From: Mesostigma viride
Taxonomy: Eukaryota; Streptophyta; Mesostigmatophyceae; Mesostigmatales; Mesostigmataceae
DNA length: 64,000 bases
Direction of reading: 5' to 3'
Assembly: GCA_009746045.1 (NCBI GenBank)
Contig: RPFO01000175.1
Location: 3,727,231 to 3,791,230 of the forward strand
In this document: positions 1 through 10,804 of the stretch, one piece after another
Layout of the letters: each line of letters starts with the position of its first letter
Position numbering within the stretch: position 1 is the stretch's first letter
The notes under the pieces: model-generated
The model's input: the letters and a program-made list of their open reading frames with translations, nothing else
Told to the model about the DNA's origin: nothing
The model's database searches: none
Translations under genes and position numbers: made by a program

Positions 1-204
1 GTAGATATGAATATGATCCAATATGAGCACTCCTTGGTGCGCATATGATTAGAGCCGGGTGCCAAATCGGAACGAATTATTCCCCAAATAATCCGCTTCC
101 GAGTGGATTCGAACCTGCGCCCCGCAAGGGTCAAGGTCTTAGTTAGGTTAATATTGTGCGGAAACCTTTTGCCACTTGGCTTCTAAGGTTCCGCACAATA
201 TTAC
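1..204. repeat. Compound palindrome A, left part
   Basis: This segment is the reverse complement, with few differences, of the segment that starts at 35456 on the far side of Gypsy element 1. It includes the hairpin-forming block AATATTGTGCGGAA..TTCCGCACAATATT (about 152-203) and a GGTTCGAATCC-like box on the minus strand at 105-115. The retrotransposon starting at 205 cut the palindrome at its ATTAC. The undisturbed relative of the inner part lies at 35866-36071. Confidence 0.85.
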
Positions 205-871
205 TGTTACGGCCCAGACCTTTGTATGGGCGTAACAATGCCTTCAATAAATAAGTCGAAAGTCATTTGTTATTCGTTTGGGACTTTCGATAGCTCGCTT
301 TCATAGTCCGCCGGACTATAGGACTCAATTCGGGACTTATTTGGGAATTTGTCCTAAGTTCGGGACTTTGTGTGTTTATTTGGTACTTTGTGTGTTCCGG
401 ACCAGTTATTTTGGGCCTAGCCAGAAGTACGAGATCTTCTAGGGGCCGGGCCGGCCCTAGACGTCATACAGAACCTATTGGGGCTTGACGGCAGTATCTG
501 GAAGATCGGCGCGCATGTCGGCGCGCCTGCACACCAACTTGCCAGCTTGGTAGCGCAGCTAGGTGAAATTGGTCTGTGGACGATGGACTCTCTCTCTTTG
601 GTTTGATGATTAATGAAACGAGTGTTGACGACTCTCTCAGACCAAGGGGCACTAATCCGGATGCCATTTGCCTCATGACATGCCGTGTTATATAGCTAGA
701 TTAATTAATCATGCTATAAGGCCTAGCTGAGGATAAACCGCTGCTCAGTTAGTCAATTTACTGCGATCTTTGCTTGCTATCGCGGTACGCGGATGCGCGG
801 CTATGCCAGCTTATTAAACTGCACCTTATACTAGATTAGATCTTTCGCACCGTCCGGCTCGGGACGTAACA
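205..871 (+). repeat. 5' LTR of Gypsy element 1
   Basis: The 667-bp LTR starts TGTTACGGCC and ends GGGACGTAACA, giving perfect 6-bp terminal inverted bases. The same sequence recurs at 34789-35455. Small ORFs inside it on the minus strand also recur in the other LTR and are not considered genes. Confidence 0.95.
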
Positions 872-872
872 C

Positions 873-885
873 TGGATCGGAGGTA
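873..885 (+). promoter_or_regulatory. Probable primer-binding site, element 1
   Basis: TGGATCGGAGG begins two bases after the 5' LTR. Element 3 has TGGTTATCGGAGG at the equivalent place (minus strand, 63204-63216), so ATCGGAGG is conserved next to both 5' LTRs. A TGG start fits pairing with a tRNA CCA end. I cannot name the tRNA. Confidence 0.45.
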
Positions 886-1582
886 GTTCTAGAGGTTTTC
901 CACAGGTGCTCGCGAAGAGCCCTTGTGTTTAAGCCGCTAGGTGCATTCTTAATAGCGCAGGGCCTGCGCAGGACCGGCCCAATATTTAGTGAGATAGAAA
1001 GCCGAGTTCGACCCGCCAGCCTGGGAAGCTGGCTGTGGTGGACGACGGCATCGTCTAGCTGAAAGGGCGGTCATAGGATAGGGCTTAGAAGCATCTCCTG
1101 TCGACTGGGCACCGACGGGGAGCTCGGCTCTGCACCACACAAGGAATCGGCGCCACAAGCTAGGGAGGAAAGTCGGCTGCGCAACGCCAAGGTACGTTTT
1201 GTCATGCAGTATGTGGTAGTCGCTTGCAGCCAACCGCCTTGCTCCGTCTCTCTTACCTGCACGCGTAGGAGGTGAGGTGATGTGCGCCCATCCTTGTTGT
1301 TTTGTTTGTCGTTTCTGTGACGTATAGTGACTAGTGTCCTGGCTGCGAAAGCCGAGGACGCTGGTAGGGTGGTTTCCGTGGCTTCGTCCTTGCGAAAAGG
1401 CGGGCAGTTATCACGGAGGCTACCCTCTTGTATGGAATTAGGGGCGCGAAGCTCCTGATTTCTGTGATAGTGATTAGATTAGAGCCAGTTGGCATCCCCC
1501 CCCCCTGTGACAGGTCACACACTAGAGGTAAAAAGGTTCCTTTCTCTTTTCTATCTCTGTCTGTTGGCAATAGACGACGTGT
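886..1582 (+). other. Leader region of element 1, no gene seen
   Basis: About 700 bp lie between the primer-binding site and the first ORF. Only short ORFs without recognisable motifs occur. A poly-C run lies near 1497-1506. This is probably untranslated leader and packaging sequence. Confidence 0.5.
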
Positions 1583-2008
1583 GTGATGGCTAATATCAAT
1601 AATAGAAATAATATTAGATATAATGAGGCACTTGGGGTTTGGGATAGTGATGTTTCTAGGCAACTTTACTATGCTGTGGCACATGATGGAGGCACAGGGA
1701 AAGTAGGTATTTTCTATAGCTGGGTAGACTGCAAGAACTATATAGTGGATAGGCATAGGGCTATCTTTAAGGGATTCAAGACAGCATGGGAAGCAGATAG
1801 GTTTATCCAGGAATACATGACACGTCCAGTAGGCTTGCACGTAGAGGCACCACCTCAGGAGATTAGGACTCGCCCAATGCCTAGGGGCCGTAGCTGTGCA
1901 CCCAATAGTGCAACAGTGGAGAGCAGGACGGGGGACACACAGGCTGTCACAGTCACGTTCAGCCAACTCACTGTCAGCACCCCACCTAGGCAGCCACCTA
2001 GTTTCTAG
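1583..2008 (+). CDS. Small ORF with RNase H1-type hybrid-binding domain
   Basis: A 141-aa ORF upstream of gag. Residues about 28-80 read LYYAVAHDGG, then GIFYSWVDCKNYI, then FKGFKTAWEADRFIQEYM. This matches the pattern of the N-terminal hybrid-binding domain of RNase H1 and of caulimovirus P6-like proteins (YAVA, GIY..W.EC, FK.F.T.EEA..FI). In RNase H1 the domain binds RNA:DNA hybrids or dsRNA; no RNase H catalytic domain follows here. The C-terminal tail is Pro/Thr-rich with AVTVTFSQLTV. A second ATG follows the first. A divergent copy with the same tail lies upstream of gag in element 3 (62265-62590), so the ORF is a recurring part of these elements. A role in handling the reverse-transcription hybrid is inference. 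Confidence 0.72.
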   Translation: MMANINNRNNIRYNEALGVWDSDVSRQLYYAVAHDGGTGKVGIFYSWVDCKNYIVDRHRAIFKGFKTAWEADRFIQEYMTRPVGLHVEAPPQEIRTRPMPRGRSCAPNSATVESRTGDTQAVTVTFSQLTVSTPPRQPPSF

Positions 2009-2167
2009 AGGAGTAGAGTACTAATTATAGCTTACTATATAATAGCTACATTAGCAGAATAACGTAGGGCAGTCGCTTGGTTGATTGCTTGTGGGCATGT
2101 GCATGGCATTTTCCTCCTTCTTCCTCTCTCCTTCCTTCCTTCTCTTGTGGATGTGGTACTGGTAAAC

Positions 2168-4306
2168 ATGCCACGGGGTAAAAAGAAGGTACGCGGCACG
2201 ACTAGTAGGAGTCATTCCGAGGAGGGAGGTGCAGACTTGGATAGGCAGGGCAGCCCAGAGTACCAAGTACAGGAGGTATCACAACAGGGCTCGTCCTACC
2301 AGCAAGGCAGTCCTGTAGGTCACCCAGGTGAGCTGGCTAGTACCTCCCGTGAGCCGCGAAGGCCACGAGGAGCGGATAGGATGGATAATAGGGAGGAATA
2401 CCAGCCGCAGCGAATGCAGGCTGAGTATAACCAGCTGATGGAACGTACGGGCAGGTGATGAGACCCGGCCCAGATCGAATCCCACGAGTGCAGCCCAGCA
2501 CCAGTCAGTGCAGCCGCAGCAACGCCCGCCCGGGCAGCCGCAGCAGCACCCAGTGCAGTCCCCACAGCAGCATTCGGAACAGCAACAGCCGTTGCCGCAG
2601 CAGTGGCAGCAGCAGCCAGTACAGCAGCAGCAGCCACCGCCGCCGCCGCAGCAACAGTGGCAGCAGCCGCAGCAGCTTCCGCCGTTGCAGCAGCAGCAGC
2701 AGCCGCTAAGCCAGCCGACCGGGTCGCAGATGTTTGGTCCGCTTAGTCAGAACGCGGCCTATTATCACGCGCAACGTGCCCAACGATTACAACATCCCTG
2801 GGCGAGCGGTCGACGGGTTTCTTTTAGCGGTGACCTGCAGTCCAATGCGACATCGCTGTGGACCCAGGACGAGGCTAGCCCGTTCCACCGCCGGTATACG
2901 ATGAGGCTGGGCCCGCGTCGTCCCATCCGGCGCGCAATGTCCCAGCAGCCGGACCTGCGCGGCCGAGCGTGTCGCATGGCAATAACCTCAACTTGAGTCG
3001 CATGGCACCCAGTGATCCTGGCTACGCGCATCCCTCGTCTGTCTGGCTACAACGCAGCGCGACTAGGTCAGCGCCTGCACCGGCAGATGACTCGTTGTCG
3101 ATCTTTAATGTTCCGCCGTATCGCGCAGTGGGCGGACCTCGGGCCGACGCGTTTAAGGCGCCGCCCATGCCTGACTTTAAACCAGTGCCCAAGCTGCGCG
3201 CGACTATGAACCCTCGCGAGATCGACGAATGGACGCGTATGTGGGTACAGATCTACTGGGCGTGGTGCAACCACAATGGGTGGGAGCTAGCTACCGAGGT
3301 TCTTATCTCCTACGTCGTCACCAACTGCATGGATCCCTCAGTGGTCGGCATACTCAACTGTGAGAGTGTCGCGTCGCGCTTGTACCCTCGCACAGTAGAG
3401 GAGCTACTAGAGCGCATTGAGCGCAAGCTGGTGCCCCCTGACTGGAAGCTCCACGAGCGTCTGGCTTTTTCCAAGCTACGCCAAGGCACCACACCGTTCC
3501 GCGAGTTTCTGACAGAGTTTGAAGCATTCTCGGCTCGCCTTGAGGACTTGACCTGGACAGAATACAGGGCGCGGTTCATTGAGGCGCTGAGTCCGGAACT
3601 CCTAGATGAGGTGCTAAAGCGCTTTGCTGAGATACCGTGGGAGCAGTGGGATGTGATCGAGATCCAGCAGTACGTCCTTCTAATAAAGGTGTCAGATGTG
3701 CTCGCACGCCGCCGCGCAGCGGTCACCTATCGGCATGCTGGTGCTGCACCGCGTCGCGTCCACTTCACTACGGTGGACCAAGATGGGTCCTCTGAGGACA
3801 TTATCGACCACGAGCAGGAGGACGGCAACTATGAAGCGCCCCAGGTCAATGCAATCGATGCGTCCAAGGCGCGATGCTTCCGGTGCGACGAGGTCGGTCA
3901 TCTCAAGAAGGACTGCACGCGACCACCACGGGATCGCGATCGTGGCGACGAGCAGACGTCACCCCGTTTCTCCGGGCCTGCCTTCGGTAAGCGCCCGGAA
4001 CAAGCACGGCGCCCAGACCGGCCTCGCAACGCGGGCAAGCGCGCAGCCAAGTTGCAGGACGCCCGGCAGCGTCCCACGCAGCACCAGACGCCCCGCGCTA
4101 CGGGTCCTTCGTTCCAGCGGGTGAACCGCGAGTTGAATGAGTTGTTCTCACAGCAACAGGACTCGGGTAATGGCGCCTCGGGGGTTATGGATGGCAAGGC
4201 GGTCGCCGGCTATGGGCATGGCGACGAGGAGGATGAGGTAGAGGGAGAAGAGTGGACCGGGCGGTCGAACGAGGCGGTCTCCCGGCCCTCCGTTCCTCGT
4301 GCGTAG
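2168..4306 (+). pseudogene. gag: gag polyprotein of element 1, frameshifted
   Basis: Reading starts at MPRGKKKVRG (2168). It passes through a Gln/Pro-rich stretch (about 2500-2720, CAG-type repeats) and then the retrotransposon gag core: ATMNPREIDEWTRMW, CMDPSVV.ILNCES, ERLAFSKLRQGTTPFREF, RFIEALSPELLDEVLKRF. It ends with a CCHC zinc knuckle, CFRCDEVGHLKKDC (about 3876-3917), and a basic tail. The frame changes near 2457 and again near 2960, so as sequenced only the 3' 445 codons (2969-4306) are continuous. Gag forms the particle and the knuckle binds RNA. The element 3 gag at 60116-62132 is clearly homologous, including the poly-Gln stretch. Confidence 0.9.
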
Positions 4307-4586
4307 TGTCCCTGCCTACACGGATAGAGGTAGATGTAGGACAGGTAGATAGGGTAGCGCAAGTCAATAACGTCGGGCAGATAGACAGCTTAGATAAGGA
4401 CACCCCGTTGGTAGCGAATACCAGCGCGGGCGCAGAATCAGTCGTTCCAGTAGATAGTCGCACCCCGCTTGTAGCGATTCAATACAAGTGCGGATGCATC
4501 CTTGGGCGAGAACTCTGCCCCAAGCACGCAGCCGGCCACGGGTAGCGCAGCGAGCTCCGACCAGCCTACGCGCGCAACTCCGGCTG
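4307..4586 (+). other. gag-pol linker of element 1
   Basis: After the gag stop an open frame continues in a different phase to 4545, with no recognisable domain. It contains two copies of a TPLVA motif (near residues DTPLVANT and RTPLVAIQ). The 26-kb transposon enters at 4587, and the original sequence resumes at 30555 just before the protease. Confidence 0.5.
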
Positions 4587-4642
4587 CACTATACTTTTCG
4601 TCCGAGGGTAGTAAAAATGATCCGAGGCGTAAATTACGAGGT
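4587..4642 (+). repeat. Left 56-bp TIR of the giant transposon
   Basis: It starts CACTATACTTTTCGTCCGA and ends AAATTACGAGGT. The reverse complement of 30499-30554 is identical over all 56 bases. Degenerate TTAC/ACGAGG motifs follow to about 4830 and resemble the array inside the right end. Confidence 0.95.
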
Positions 4643-5081
4643 CTTATCTTACTACCTAGATACGAGGCGTGAGATCCATTACTACCTATCATCCTACGTA
4701 GTAATTTTACTAGCCGTAAGTAAGAGTAACGTTACGACTGCACATCTTTGGTAGTACATTACCGACAGAGTAAATTACCGCGACGGGTCTTGGTTGGTAA
4801 TCTACCACCTGTAGATTAGGTGCCAGTGATCCGATGCTGTAAGATACGTTTCAGTAAGTTACTTCGGGGATCTTTGCCTGTACACGGCCAGATGGATAAT
4901 TATATTGTAATGGAGAAGTGGGAGAACGTGCGTGTCTATTAGCAAATGCAGCGAAATATAAAAATGTAGTTATCAGCCTTTTTCGCCTATTCAGCAGTTG
5001 TCGTTGTCGGCCGTTGTCAGTAAGCGGCTATAGATTATGTGTGCTGGGGCCGGTGAAAAGACGCTAGCAAAGTTCGTCTGA

Positions 5082-6192
5082 ATGGCGTCCAATAGAGGGG
5101 ATTTTATTCTTAGTGGATTGTTGGACGAGGAGAAGGCGAGGTTGCTGGCGGAGAATGCGAAAGAGCAGAGGGAAGCAGCGGAAGCCGTGCGTGGAAGATG
5201 AGGTAACGGGATGGAGTGTGGGCCCTGGCTTCTGGTTATGAAATGATGGCGGTTGCAGGCCAGCCGTGCTCGCTGGTAATGGGTGCGTGGTGTTGAAATC
5301 CAAGTTCTGCGCGTATTCTGTTTTTTGGTCAATGATTGAAGGGATGTCGCCTTGTTTTATTTTTGTGCATCTGCGTCCCGTCGTGACTGCCTCGTCATGG
5401 ACGCCCAGGGGTAGAAGTTCGAACGAGGGAATGATTTTTCAAACGCCTGGATATGTTATGATAGTACGAATAAATGGTAATGGGTAGAGGCGGCCAAAAT
5501 TTTGTTGGAAGTGTGCCAACGCCGCACATACGACTTGAACAACCCTAGGTATCTTAGGAAAAGGAAACACGGATACGTCGGAGTGGAGGAAGAGGAAGAC
5601 GATGACGATGGTGAAGACGGAGAGGTTTACAATGGAGGCCTTGAGAATGGGGAGACATTGAATCAGGAGAGCAGGGTAGCGGTGAGTGGCCCGTCATGAA
5701 TTACATTGTGGTTGCAGTTGTTAGCGAGGCGTGTTGATTGCTTCTTGCCGCGGGTAATCGCTAGCGCGCATAACCTTCTTTTTTCAACAGGTGTTCTGGT
5801 GCATTGACTGCCGCAAAGCAATTAATGGGACTGATTATGTGCCTATGATGCCGTTTGGGAATCATACATTGCCAACATTTCGTGTTTAGAAGGCGCGCCT
5901 TCAGAAGCATATTCAGCACCGCACGAGCCAGGTGCTGAAGGCGTGCTTGGAGAGGAAGGGGTATAAAGTGCGCATGACCGCATCGAAGAAGAAGAAGCAG
6001 CAGGAATCGGGCAAGACCATGATAACCGAGCCAGGATTGGCTTTCGTGCATGCAGTACATGGTGCGGCGCAGGCAGTGAATGCTGCATCGATTGCAGCGG
6101 TGCAGCCTGTGGCCATGGCGGTGCAGGGCGCGGGTCCTGAAGTGTGGGCGTTGGCGAAGCAGATTCACGATGCTGTCATGGCCACGTTGTGA
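5082..6192 (+). pseudogene. Zinc-finger-like cargo gene, broken by an in-frame stop
   Basis: A possible first exon starts at 5082 (MASNRGDFILSGLLDEEKAR, coiled-coil-like). A second exon at about 5486-5680 encodes ILLEVCQRRTYDLNN followed by an acidic run, and ends before a GTGAGT donor. A third exon at 5792-6192 follows a good acceptor (CTTTTTTCAACAG). It reads VFWCIDCRKAINGTDYVP, then PFGNHTLPTFRV, then one TAG at 5887-5889, then KARLQKHIQHRTSQVLK to a stop at 6192. C-x2-C followed by H-x2-H suggests a DNA-binding zinc finger of the kind found in transposon proteins. The single TAG in an otherwise open exon points to recent inactivation or readthrough. The exon 1 junction is not resolved. 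Confidence 0.5.
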
Positions 6193-8174
6193 AGCCAAGG
6201 AATGGGTGTTGGTTCCAGTCAGGTGCCTCGCCCGGAGGAAGCTTTTCTGCTGTAAGCAGAGGTGCGGCATCAAGCATTTGCAATCGCCATGAGAGCAGTG
6301 GAGATGTCTGCGGCATTGGGAGATCTGCAGACAATTGCAGGAGGACATTGTGCGGTACGCTTGTAGGGTGTATGCTGTGTTGTTCCGCTCGCTAATGGAC
6401 ATGTGCCCCTGTAACCTCTTCCAGGCTACTATCTCCTATACACCTCTTCAGGCTTGAAAAGTAAATTGCTGTACGGTTCACAATTGGCATGGCTTGACAT
6501 GCACGCGTCCTTGACTGTGGTGTGCATGGGTTTGGGGTTTAGCGGTTTACATCAGACTCAGCTGTGTATCTGCTTAATCAGCCGACGTGTCACATGGGGA
6601 CAGCAACGGCGCTGGGATGCAGCCCGGTGTGAATGCGAGTAAATTACGCGCTGTCATGCATGACGGATGGGGCGTGGAAGCCACGACCCACGCTTTTGTG
6701 TGTGCACGGGGGGGCTAGGGTGCCAGTCCTTGTGTTGCTGCCATCCATATGGGCATGGATATGCGGGAAGCTTTCCCCGTACCCATACTTAATGATGCAT
6801 GGACTGGTTGTGACAGCCAAGGGTTTAGCTGGCGTGGGTTTGCTGACTGATCATGGCAGGCTGCTAGGCTGGTGCTAGAACAGCCATAGCGCGGTTACTG
6901 CTATGTCTTGCCCGTGATAACTGATGCTGCAGCCATGCGTGGAGCGCGAATCGTCCCGTGAGGAGAAGGAGGAGGCGGGGCCGGTGCACCCACGGGCAGG
7001 GCCGGAGAAGAAGGAGGCGGAGCACCCAGTGTGGGAGAAGGAGAAGGCGGGGAAGCACTGAAGCTCCACCCCATGTCAGGCCTGTAGTATAGGTGCCAGT
7101 TAACTAAACCCATGCACGTGCAGGTTGTAGCTCAGAATGTATTTAAAATCATATGCCCCTTTGCAGGTATATATGTGTAACAGTGACTCCCAACGGATAT
7201 ATGTTCCTAATTTATTAGATTCTTACTGAATAATTGTTGTCTTTATGAACCCATGAAGAGCAAAGCCCGGTGGGGAGTACATGTAACGCATTACCACGAG
7301 AAGGGGTCCCCACACCGAACTTCTTCGCTCTCTGTTCCTATGCAGAACAAGAAGAGGTGGATGACCAATGTCCCGGCTCACACGCCAGCCCCTGTGGGCA
7401 AGCCCCCTCCCCCAAAGCGGAAGGGGCGCTTTGGGGAGAAGTGTAGTTAGGATTTTGTAGACTAGATAGGTTAGAGTTACCTTATTTCGATGTCGCGGCT
7501 TGACCCACCTCCACCCATTCAGCAAGGAATATGTGCTACATGATATCCCAACGGAGGCATGTTATAATTTTATTTGATTGTTTAATGTAGTGTCTTGGGG
7601 CATGATGCAGATGAGATTTGTAACTTCCGTGTAATTATGTTTCTAAATAGATTAGCATAGTACTATAAACATGCCCATGCGCATGACACGCAAGTACTTA
7701 CGGACTTCCACCAGACCTGGCAATAAACAAGCATTTGATGGGATGGACCCAGCGATACATAATGGCGTGCATGCATGAAAAATATACACTATGCATGGCC
7801 CAATGGGCATGCATTAAAGTAATTAGCAATGATAGCCGAGTACCTCCTATCTCATCCCATGTGGCGTCAGTCACAGACGACCTGAAAATAATACAGTAGA
7901 CATAACTGAAAGCTCTTGTCAAAAGATATTGGCACTGTCAATAGGTGGTAACAACAAAACCACGACAGGCCAAGGGAAAGGCCGACATGAGAGCACTGAA
8001 GCTAAACCGGCAGGCCGGGCCACAATTAACCCTCCAGCCCGAAAGTGCCACTGCATCATGTAAGACAAGCCTGAAATATGGACCAAGTCTCCCCCCACAA
8101 GAAATGTCCCACAGGTAACAACCACCAGCAACTCGATCACAGCTGACTGAAACGCATCCACAAAGACTGGTGTT
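6193..8174. other. Gene-poor stretch inside the giant transposon
   Basis: No convincing gene is visible. A GGAG-rich segment lies at 6960-7060. A dispersed repeat (ATGCCCC..TGACTCCCAACGGA..ATGTTCCT) near 7150-7210 recurs near 22066-22120. Remaining ORFs are short and lack motifs. Confidence 0.5.
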
Positions 8175-9419
8175 CTAGATACGAGTAACCACTTTCACGC
8201 CCATGAGGGTCGGGACGGCACTCCGACTGATAGTGTAGAGCCACCGGCCACACTCGCCCAGAAAGCGTCCTGCCTGCCCATACGTGTTCTGGGTAGACCG
8301 CCCAAATCGATTGCCGTCGCGCATGCACGTTGTCCGTGCCTCCTCAACCAGGTGCGACCCTCTTCCACGCAGCAGCCGCAACGTGCAGGGCTCCTGCAAC
8401 CGCTCTTTAAGGACGTTGGTAGCCGCTGGGTGCGTCAACAAGACGGCGCCGGCGAGAACCACGGGATCAAGTGTAGGCATGGACTCCAGCAAAGTTGCCC
8501 ACCCTGCACGATCCCAATAGTCCCTAGTATGCCCCGTGGACTCCCACCCCTCTCCCCAAGCCTGGCAGCTGGTGAAGACCACAATGCTGTACAGACCCCA
8601 CATGATCGGCGACTGCCATACGTGGTTCCACTCTGCCACGAGCTGCCTCTCCATTTCCTCTGGGGGCAGCAGGTCGTGGCCGCGCCTTTCGTCTTCATGT
8701 TGCCGCCACTGGGCAACGTATTCCATGCTCCACTGACTGCCCAGGTCTGCGGGAATGTCGCGAAGCGAGAACAAGTTCCCCAGGCAGGTGGGAGGCTGCC
8801 GGCGCAGACGCGACTTCACATCCGACATGAGCTTGCGAAATGTGGTGCCGTATGCCTCCAGGGTGGATGCAGACAGCTCCAACGTGATGCTGTTATTCCT
8901 GATGGGATTAGCCCGGGTGGGATCGAATAAGGTGCCAGTGATGAGCATGCGCGTTGGTGCTGCGATGTCGTCAATAGGGCCGTACTCTTCCTCCAAATGC
9001 TCCGCCTCCCTCCAATGAATACCGGTCTTGATCTGCCACTTGTGCTGCTGCACTATCAAACGCACTTCTTTGCTCATTACGCTGACCCTCGCGCGTTCCA
9101 GGGGGCCGAGTAGGTCAACAATGCACCCGAGGATTCCGGGCTCCATATCTTGGCCGAACCATGCCGGCTCATCAGGCCTGTGCTGGTCAGCAACCCTCAT
9201 GCGGTGTAATCGTACGGCAATGCTCTTCTGCGATAAGGACAGATTCTCGGTTACCGTTGCCAAATCGCAATGGGTCCGCAAAAATTCTTCGACTACCGCC
9301 GGCAACGACTCCGTCGAATACAGTGTCCCTCCCGACCGGAATGACTCCTCCGAGTCGGAGGGATAGGATCCCGTATCCGCCGAGCTCATGGGGGACCGCT
9401 CCCCTGGATCATTCGACAT
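8175..9419 (-). CDS. Unknown 414-aa cargo protein
   Basis: An uninterrupted minus-strand ORF starting at an ATG (MSNDPGERSPMSS; the frame is open a little further upstream without an ATG). The N-terminus is Ser/Glu-rich (PSDSEESFRSG). The middle is Arg/Trp-rich with KSRLRRQPPTCLGNLFSL, and the C-terminal part has LDPVVLAGAVLLTHPAATNV. I do not recognise a family. It is transcribed away from repeat array 1 and from the kinase gene on the other side of that array. The length and codon continuity make a real gene likely. Confidence 0.6.
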   Translation of the reverse strand: MSNDPGERSPMSSADTGSYPSDSEESFRSGGTLYSTESLPAVVEEFLRTHCDLATVTENLSLSQKSIAVRLHRMRVADQHRPDEPAWFGQDMEPGILGCIVDLLGPLERARVSVMSKEVRLIVQQHKWQIKTGIHWREAEHLEEEYGPIDDIAAPTRMLITGTLFDPTRANPIRNNSITLELSASTLEAYGTTFRKLMSDVKSRLRRQPPTCLGNLFSLRDIPADLGSQWSMEYVAQWRQHEDERRGHDLLPPEEMERQLVAEWNHVWQSPIMWGLYSIVVFTSCQAWGEGWESTGHTRDYWDRAGWATLLESMPTLDPVVLAGAVLLTHPAATNVLKERLQEPCTLRLLRGRGSHLVEEARTTCMRDGNRFGRSTQNTYGQAGRFLGECGRWLYTISRSAVPTLMGVKVVTRI

Positions 9420-9703
9420 GTCCGCTAATGCAAAGGCTGCCGCCTGCACCTGAGATGTCTGCGCGAGTGTTCACGCCGCGATACAGTTAGTTAGTCAGTA
9501 TGCGCGGAAAAGTCGACTCGTAAAAGTTATGTCGTCGTTCGACTTGAGAACCGGGTGGTGAGATTTGTGGGAAGGTTGTTGTAGTTGTTGTTGTATGTCC
9601 ACGCCGCACATGGGCAGCAGAGATTTGTGTGGGAAGGAGGGTGCATGGTGATCTTCTGCCACACCTAATGTGCAATGATGCACGCGGTGAAGTGCAATAG
9701 CGG

Positions 9704-10165
9704 GTCGACAGGGGGTCGCTGCGTACCTGCCGTGGGAAGGAGGACAAGTGATACACAAATACCGTACAAGTGATACACAATTGCAGCCAGGACAACAGCG
9801 GGTCGCTGCGTACCTGCCGTGGGAAGGAGGACAAGTGATACACAAATACCGTACAAGTGATACACAAATACCGTACAAGTGATACACAATTGCAGCCAGG
9901 ACAACAGCGGGTCGCTGCGTACCTGCCGTGGGAAGGAGGACAAGTGATACACAAATACCGGACAAGTGATACACAAATACCGTACAAGTGATACACAATT
10001 GCAGCCAGGACAACAGCGGGTCGCTGCGTACCTGCCGTGGGAAGGAGGACAAGTGATACACAAATACCGGACAAGTGATACACAAATACCGTACAAGTGA
10101 TACACAATTGCAGCCAGCACAACAGCGGGTCGCTGCGTACCTGCCGCGGGAAGGAGGGGGGTGGT
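9704..10165 (+). promoter_or_regulatory. GTGATACAC repeat array 1, between divergent genes
   Basis: The array has 11 copies of GTGATACAC plus one GTGGTACAC at the right edge. They are arranged in units of about 88-110 bp that also contain GCGGGTCGCTGCGTACCTGCCG and GGGAAGGAGGACAAG. It lies between the start of the minus-strand unknown gene (9419) and the plus-strand kinase (10805). Arrays 2 and 3 are copies of the same units. GTG..CAC gives each core a dyad, as for a protein-binding site. The regulatory role is inference. Confidence 0.7.
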
Positions 10166-10185
10166 ACACAAATATCCGACCTATA

Positions 10186-10710
10186 TATTAGCAATAGCCG
10201 CCGCCTATCAAACAGGTCCTATTCATCACGAGCGTCAACGCCCCGTCATCGCCCCGTCATCGCCCGGCCGAGGGCCTTAACCTGTTAACTCTTTATTCGG
10301 AGTGATAGTCAACGACCTATATACTATGGACTACCAATAGCTACCGCATATAAAACATGGGCTTTTCATCACGCCCGTCGAGGGCGATGACGGTGACGCT
10401 CGTCACCGTCATCGCCCTCGACGGGCCAACATCTAAACTCTTCTCTTAATCAACAAAGTATATTACCAATAGCCGCTGCCTATCAAACAGGTTCTATTAA
10501 TCACGCGCGTGAACGCCCCGTCATCGCCCCGTCATCGCCCCGTCAGCGCCCCGTCATCGCCCTGCCGAGGGCCAACCTCTTAACTCTTTATTCGGAGTAA
10601 TAAAAAACGGCCTATATTGTGAATAGCTGCCGCCTATCAACCAGGTACTTTTCATCACGCCCGTCGAGGGCGATGACGGTGACGGCCGTCACCGTCATCG
10701 CCCAGCCGGC
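10186..10710 (+). repeat. Four imperfect ~150-bp repeats upstream of the kinase
   Basis: Units start near 10186, 10331, 10464 and 10619 with AATAGC.GC.GCCTATCAA and contain repeated CCCCGTCATCGCC. Two units carry perfect hairpins instead of the direct CGTCATCGCC runs. The block fills the interval between array 1 and the kinase start. Confidence 0.75.
10374..10425. repeat. Perfect 25-bp inverted repeat with 2-nt spacer
   Basis: The left arm (10374-10398) starts CCCGTCGAGGGCGATGACGG and the right arm (10401-10425) is its exact complement; the spacer is CT. A shorter relative with 17-bp arms and a GC spacer is at 10668-10703. Both could extrude as hairpins. Confidence 0.95.
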
Positions 10711-10804
10711 ATTGCCATACAAGAAGAAGCTCTCGATCCTAGGTATAGACTACCTCGTGTATCATCGTAATTGACAGCATCGAGATCATTCATACCTACC
10801 TACA

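Noticed and set aside
195-204. Rolling-circle origin nonamer (NANTATTAC) at CAATATTAC in the palindrome
   Set aside because: It matches the loose consensus but sits between two stems rather than in a loop, and no Rep gene is nearby.
1331-1966. 211-codon minus-strand ORF
   Set aside because: It overlaps the plus-strand hybrid-binding ORF antisense and has no recognisable motif.
9704-10165. CRISPR array
   Set aside because: Units have no constant-length unique spacers, and the genome is eukaryotic.
9487-10194. ORFs encoding VYHLYGICVSL repeats across the arrays
   Set aside because: All frames of the arrays are open in both orientations and none shows a start or known motif; the arrays look regulatory.
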